In this document: positions 59,726 to 64,000 of the stretch, piece after piece | Numbering within the stretch: the first letter of the stretch is position 1 | Layout of the letters: each line of letters opens with the position of its first letter | Source: Paraspadella gotoi | Lineage: Eukaryota; Chaetognatha | Direction of reading: 5' to 3' | DNA: 64,000 nt | NCBI GenBank assembly: GCA_051294375.1 | Contig: CM119271.1 | Coordinates: 3,555,488 to 3,619,487 of the forward strand | Made by a program: the position numbers and the translations under genes | The notes under the pieces: generated by a model | Told to the model about the DNA's origin: nothing | The model's input: the letters and a program-made list of their open reading frames with translations, nothing else | The model's database searches: none

Positions 59726-59913
59726 TCGAAACCAGACCCCGTTTCTCCGGACCAAACGATGATTTTGTGGCCGAGGAAATTTGGACTCGAGGAAATGTAA
59801 TCATTAATTTTAATTCAGTAGTAAAAAAATATAAAATACAATTATTTACGAATCTCGCGATGGAACGAAGCTCACAGGTAATGTTTAAATTCCCATTAAC
59901 GTGATGAGGAATG

Positions 59914-60260
59914 ACGCGCCCTCATTTGTTGATTGAGAGGATGACTCAACGCTGATTGGCTGCAGGCAAAGTTGACGTAATGCTGTTTGCTATCTGTAGT
60001 GTTGAGACTTTGANNNNNNNNNNNNNGTGTTGAGAGTTTGATGGCTCATATGAAAAGTTAAACTTTGAATGTATTTACTATCTACTATTTTTTATTGTAT
60101 AAGGCACCGGTGAATCCTTTAGTCACACCGAGCTCGAACGGAATTACACAAGCAAATAACTACAAGCACGAAACCTGCAAGCACAGTGACGAACAAAATA
60201 AAGTACGATCGCTCATGTTCACACAAGAGAGATTCATCGATCGTTTGCGATTCGTCCTTG

Positions 60261-60294
<34 letters not shown>
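59914..60294. repeat. Duplicated about 375-bp segment, left copy
   Basis: ACGCGCCCTCATTTGTTGAT through TTGCGATTCGTCCTTGTCTC recurs at 60333-60700. The left copy also contains a 13-N gap (60014-60026) whose two flanks repeat the same 15 bp (GTGTTGAGA-TTTGA), so that gap has no missing sequence. Confidence 0.88.
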
Positions 60295-60319
60295 NNNNNN
60301 NNNNNNNNNNNNNNNNNNN
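60295..60319. other. Assembly gap, 25 N
   Basis: Separates the two copies of the 375-bp segment and abuts a CT tract, repeating the geometry at 9910. Confidence 0.98.
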
Positions 60320-60332
60320 AAGAAGAGAGAAT

Positions 60333-60700
60333 ACGCGCCCTCATTTGTTGATTGAGAGCGATGACTCAACGCTGATTGGCTGCGAGGCAAAGTTGACGGT
60401 TAATGCCTGTTTGCTATCCTGTAATGTTGAGAGACTTTTGATGGCATTTCATATGAAAGTTTAAACGTTTGGAAATCGTATTTACTGATCTACTATTTTT
60501 TATTGGCTATAAGGCACCGTGAATCCTTTAGCACACACCGAGCCTCGGAACGGAATTACACAAGCAAATAACACAGCACGAAACCTGCAAAGCAACAGTG
60601 ACGAAACAGAAATGAAAGTAACGGACATCGCTCACTGGTTTCACACCAAAGAAGATACTTCATGCGATCCTCGTTTGCGATTCGTCCTTGTCTCCTCTCT
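60333..60700. repeat. Duplicated about 375-bp segment, right copy
   Basis: Collinear with 59914-60294, mostly with extra single bases (GAGCGATG/GAGGATG, TGCGAGG/TGCAGG), as in the 8.5 kb pair. Confidence 0.88.
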
Positions 60701-61024
60701 ATCTCTATCTCCTCGATCTCTCATCTCGAAGGATCTCCTGCTCTATCCTCTCTCCTCATCATCTCTCTCTATCTCTCTCTTCTCGCTTCTCTCTCTCTCT
60801 TTTAGATTCTTCATATTCATATTAAAAACCGATTCCAGCTTTAGAATGTTAAAAAAAACAAAAAAATAAAAAAAAAAAATAAAACAATAAAACAGTCGAC
60901 ATTTGTTTTTCACAAGTTTTTAGTTTTCCTCTTTAGAATATTTATGTGCATCATCTGGATTTTGGGTGGGTATTTATTATAAAATTAGAATGAGAGAGAG
61001 AGAGAGAGAGAGAGAGAAGAGAGA

Positions 61025-61063
<39 letters not shown>

Positions 61064-61900
61064 AGAGAGAGAGAATGAAACGGTGAAAAATCTCTTTCCA
61101 TAAAATTCTTGGCTTCTCTTTATGCCGAACTGATGGACGACAAGTACGGTTTTAAATCTCGTAAATCGGTACTCGCAGCCGAAAAATACCGATTTAACGA
61201 AGCATCGAACTGCGCCTATACAACCGTTTTGAAACATTTTAAATGTTGTTAATCAGCGATTTTTAAAAACATTCCCTACCGTTTAATCTGAGTCTCGGGT
61301 ATTTCATCGGCTAAGCTCCGAAATGTAAATTGAATATATTCTTGTTATCATTCTTAAATAGAAATATCGTTTCTGGACGTACGGCAATATTTTACAACAT
61401 GCTTAAAAGAATAAAAAAATTTCGTATTAGCTATTACATTCCAATATGCTTCTACATTTCATGAAAATTTCTCGCTGTATAGCAAAAGCAATTTTGAAAA
61501 AAAAAGGATATTAAAAAAGTAATAAGTAATAAGACAACTGTCATCGTTGTTTATCACAGAAAAAAATATTTTTTCAATGGGCGCATGCACTGATAACAGA
61601 CTACATTTCCAGAGAAGCAAGAACTTCAATCAGTTTGAACCCTAACCTACGATGTGTATGCCGAAGTTAGACGACATAGGACGAGATGTTAATACAGGAA
61701 CTGAATGACTAAGCAAAGGGAGTTGTTCTCTTAAATTGGCTACGGAAAAACGAGCGCGGCGACGAAAAACGCAAGTTCCGCCCGGATGTGGCGTATAAAA
61801 TAATTTCCTCGCGGAAAGGATTCCCCGTATCTACTTGAAAGCAGTAAAAAAAAAATCTTGGTTCCCAACACACACAACAAGAGAGAGAGAGAGAGAGAGT

Positions 61901-61933
<33 letters not shown>

Positions 61934-62112
61934 ACGAGAGAGAGAGAAAAGAGAGAGAGAAGAGAGACGAGAGAGAGAGAAAGAGAGGGCCGGATTGGGG
62001 TAGGCTGACGAAGATGAAGAGAATGCGGAGATGAAATAGAAAGCGAGATTAAGACTTTTTTTTTTAAAAAAAGGTGAATTTCGATCAGAAGAACTAAAAA
62101 TAATCGCGGTGG

Positions 62113-62169
<57 letters not shown>

Positions 62170-63013
62170 AGATAATGAGAGAGAGAGAGAGAGATAGATA
62201 TGGAGAGCGGAAGAAGACTATAATGGATCGAGATGAGAGGGAGAAATCATGAAAGATAGTGGCGGGCCAAAAAGAGGCCCCGTCGTTAATTAACCGCACG
62301 GGAACGCCTTACCCTATTAGTAAAGCCGTCGTTGTCAGGGATGAGATTTTAGTTAGAAAAGATTATAATTAATTATTAATTAAATTAATTCGATAAAGAA
62401 TTAAAAGATGAAATAATCAAGAAGAAGAATTATAATTTATATCGTGAAGGAAACTGGAAACTCGTATTGATCAACTCGGATCAAGGCCCCCTAACACAAC
62501 CGTGCCGACGTCTTAGTGGTTAACATCGTCGTCGTCGTAGTCGTCTTCGTCGTCGTCGTAGTCCTCTTCGTCGTCGTCGTCGTCGTCGTCGTCGTGTCAA
62601 ACCCGTATAACGTGCCATCTCATAATCAGCTTCTGAGTTCATCTTGATTAAAGGTGTCGCTTCCAAATCGTACGTAACCAAAAAGACTAATACCAACCAA
62701 CCTCTGGCAAATCCACGACGCCTCGAGTGGTCGAAAATGGAAAAAAAAGGCGCCACCGCCGGGCGAAGACGACGACGCCGAACAACGGTTTCGGAAAACG
62801 GCGCCCCATTCGACGTAGTCGATTACGACGCCGTTAAGAGGCGCTGATGCGGCGCGGAATAGTCGAGAGGCGTGGCGAAGGGATCGTCATCGACGACAAC
62901 AATGGAATCGAAGCTGCAATAAAAACAACATCCCGCCATCCGAGAGGGGGGGGCGGGCCAAGACTCGGTCCTTTTCCCGAACCACCTTAATTGTTCGGTA
63001 TCCATTTCAATCT
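60701..63013. other. Intergenic DNA with GA/CT and (CGT)n tracts
   Basis: GA tracts at about 60990-61075, 61877-61988 and 62116-62200; (CGT)n at 62527-62595. On the minus strand 62756-62520 a short ORF (LEATPLIKMNSEADYEMARY) runs into the (GAC)n tract in the Arg frame; one base shifted it would give an acidic DDDD-rich C-terminus ending DVNH. No gene can be claimed. Confidence 0.4.
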
Positions 63014-63337
63014 CGGCCCCCCTTTTTTTTTCCGAAAGCGCATGAAATTAAGTTTGTTTTTAAGTTTAAAAATTAGGTTAGAGGGACAAGGAATAGGTTA
63101 AGGATTAGTAAGGGTTAGGAATTAGGGGTAAAGGTTAGAAAGTAAGGTTAGGGATTATGGTTAGGGATTAAGGATTGAAGATAGGACGAGGGTGAGCCAT
63201 TAGGTTAGGGTTAAAGGTTAAAGGTTAAATGTTAGAGATTGGTTTAAACTTTTGAAAAGAGAATGTAGTTAGATAGCGTGAAAATTAAGTTAAAGAATTG
63301 GGAACGTAAATGGGCGCTCTCGGAATATAGTGCCTTA
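63014..63337. mobile_element. TIR element with telomere-like core, copy 2
   Basis: Related ends (TTCCGAAAGCGCAT near 63030; ATGGGCGCTCTCGGAATATA at 63310) flank about 180 bp of degenerate TTAGGG-type DNA (GGTTAGGGATTATGGTTAGG) plus AT-rich sequence. Core orientation is opposite to copy 1, so this is a reverse-complement copy of the same kind of element. Confidence 0.65.
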
Positions 63338-64000
63338 ATCTCAGTCCGGTCCCCCTGCAACCCACTCTTTCCCTTCCCCCACCCCGCCTCCCCCCCTCTG
63401 ACCATTTTTCAAAGCCAAGTTTACAGTCGCGTCGTTTAAGAAGAGAACGCCTGCTAGTGTCGGTCAGCGGCGTTCGGGAGCCGTGCGGTTCGGTGCGACG
63501 CCGGCGACGGTCTATCGCCCATAAATCGGCTTCGCGCGAAAAAAAGAAAAGGACTTTGCTACGAACTGCGGGGCAGTTTGAGCTTTCCCCTGGTGATCTT
63601 TTTAATTTTTATTGTCATGCGTTGTACTTGCGAAAATCATAAACAATTAAAGTCGACTGGGGTAACCTGAAGATGAACATTTCATATTTCAAAAAAAGGT
63701 TCAGAATAAATATATTTATTACTAATAGCATCCAAGAAGCTTTTCTCTAATTGAATGCGACATGGATAATTTTTGTTTTATTTGGTTTAAACCACATTCA
63801 TTTATTTCTAAATTTCACAAGAGAAGTCTTACGCATCTCCCTACTCCGTTCATCCGTCCCACTATTCACTGATACTGTGACTTCAACCTCCTACAGATTT
63901 TTTTTTCTCCCCGGTACATGTGTTGTTCGTTTGTTTACGACGAGAACGAATCGTATGTGTCAGAGTTTTAGGACAGTGAAGTACGTCCCTGAGAAAAGAG
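63338..64000. other. Window end, unassigned
   Basis: A CpG-rich patch at 63425-63600 resembles a promoter or first-exon region but has no recognised coding sequence. The rest is AT-rich. Confidence 0.35.

Noticed and set aside
62644-62847. 67-residue plus-strand ORF
   Set aside because: Overlaps the possible minus-strand acidic exon and has no recognisable domain; Arg-rich part comes from repeated CGA/GAC triplets.

Overview
This is a fragment of a draft animal (metazoan) nuclear genome. Genes are split by GT-AG introns, intergenic DNA is AT-rich and exons are GC-richer. Long (GA)n/(CT)n tracts are very common and there are fourteen runs of N. Gene content (a FoxJ1-type forkhead factor, a tektin, a probable NALCN auxiliary factor, a giant multi-zinc-finger protein) and TTAGGG-like degenerate blocks suggest an invertebrate animal with TTAGGG-type telomere sequence. 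I cannot fix the phylum from the sequence alone.

Layout. 1-1122 (+): last two coding exons of a FoxJ1 gene. 1425-9909 and 9935 to about 18480: the same 8.5 kb segment twice, separated by exactly 25 N. The first copy carries five phase-consistent exons (minus strand) of a cysteine-rich membrane protein resembling NALF/NLF-1 (FAM155). In the second copy the same exons are broken by one-base indels, so the pair is most likely an unmerged contig overlap rather than a biological duplication. 21665-29130 (+): a ten-exon tektin-3-like gene whose 5' end lies in a gap. It has one GC-AG intron, an altered signature nonapeptide, and a minisatellite seeded by its exon 1 splice donor. 30217-37627 (-): an apparently complete four-exon gene for a 2138-residue protein with 28 C2H2-type fingers. 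From about 37.7 kb to 64 kb I find no convincing gene. That part holds simple repeats, a complex decayed repeat array (42.0-43.8 kb), a pyrimidine-rich array (46.3-46.9 kb), most of the gaps, a second small overlap artefact (about 59.9-60.7 kb), and two copies of an element with terminal inverted repeats around telomere-like DNA (57.46 and 63.01 kb).

How the genes relate. FoxJ1 is the conserved driver of motile-cilium genes and tektins are structural proteins of ciliary doublet microtubules, so regulator and likely target lie about 20 kb apart here (about 12 kb once the duplicated segment is collapsed). The NALF-like gene lies between them on the opposite strand and the zinc-finger gene converges on the tektin. 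No operon or shared pathway beyond the cilium link is evident. Dispersed elements include a 215-bp repeat family with four independent copies and a tRNA-derived SINE with recognisable A and B boxes inside tektin intron 2.
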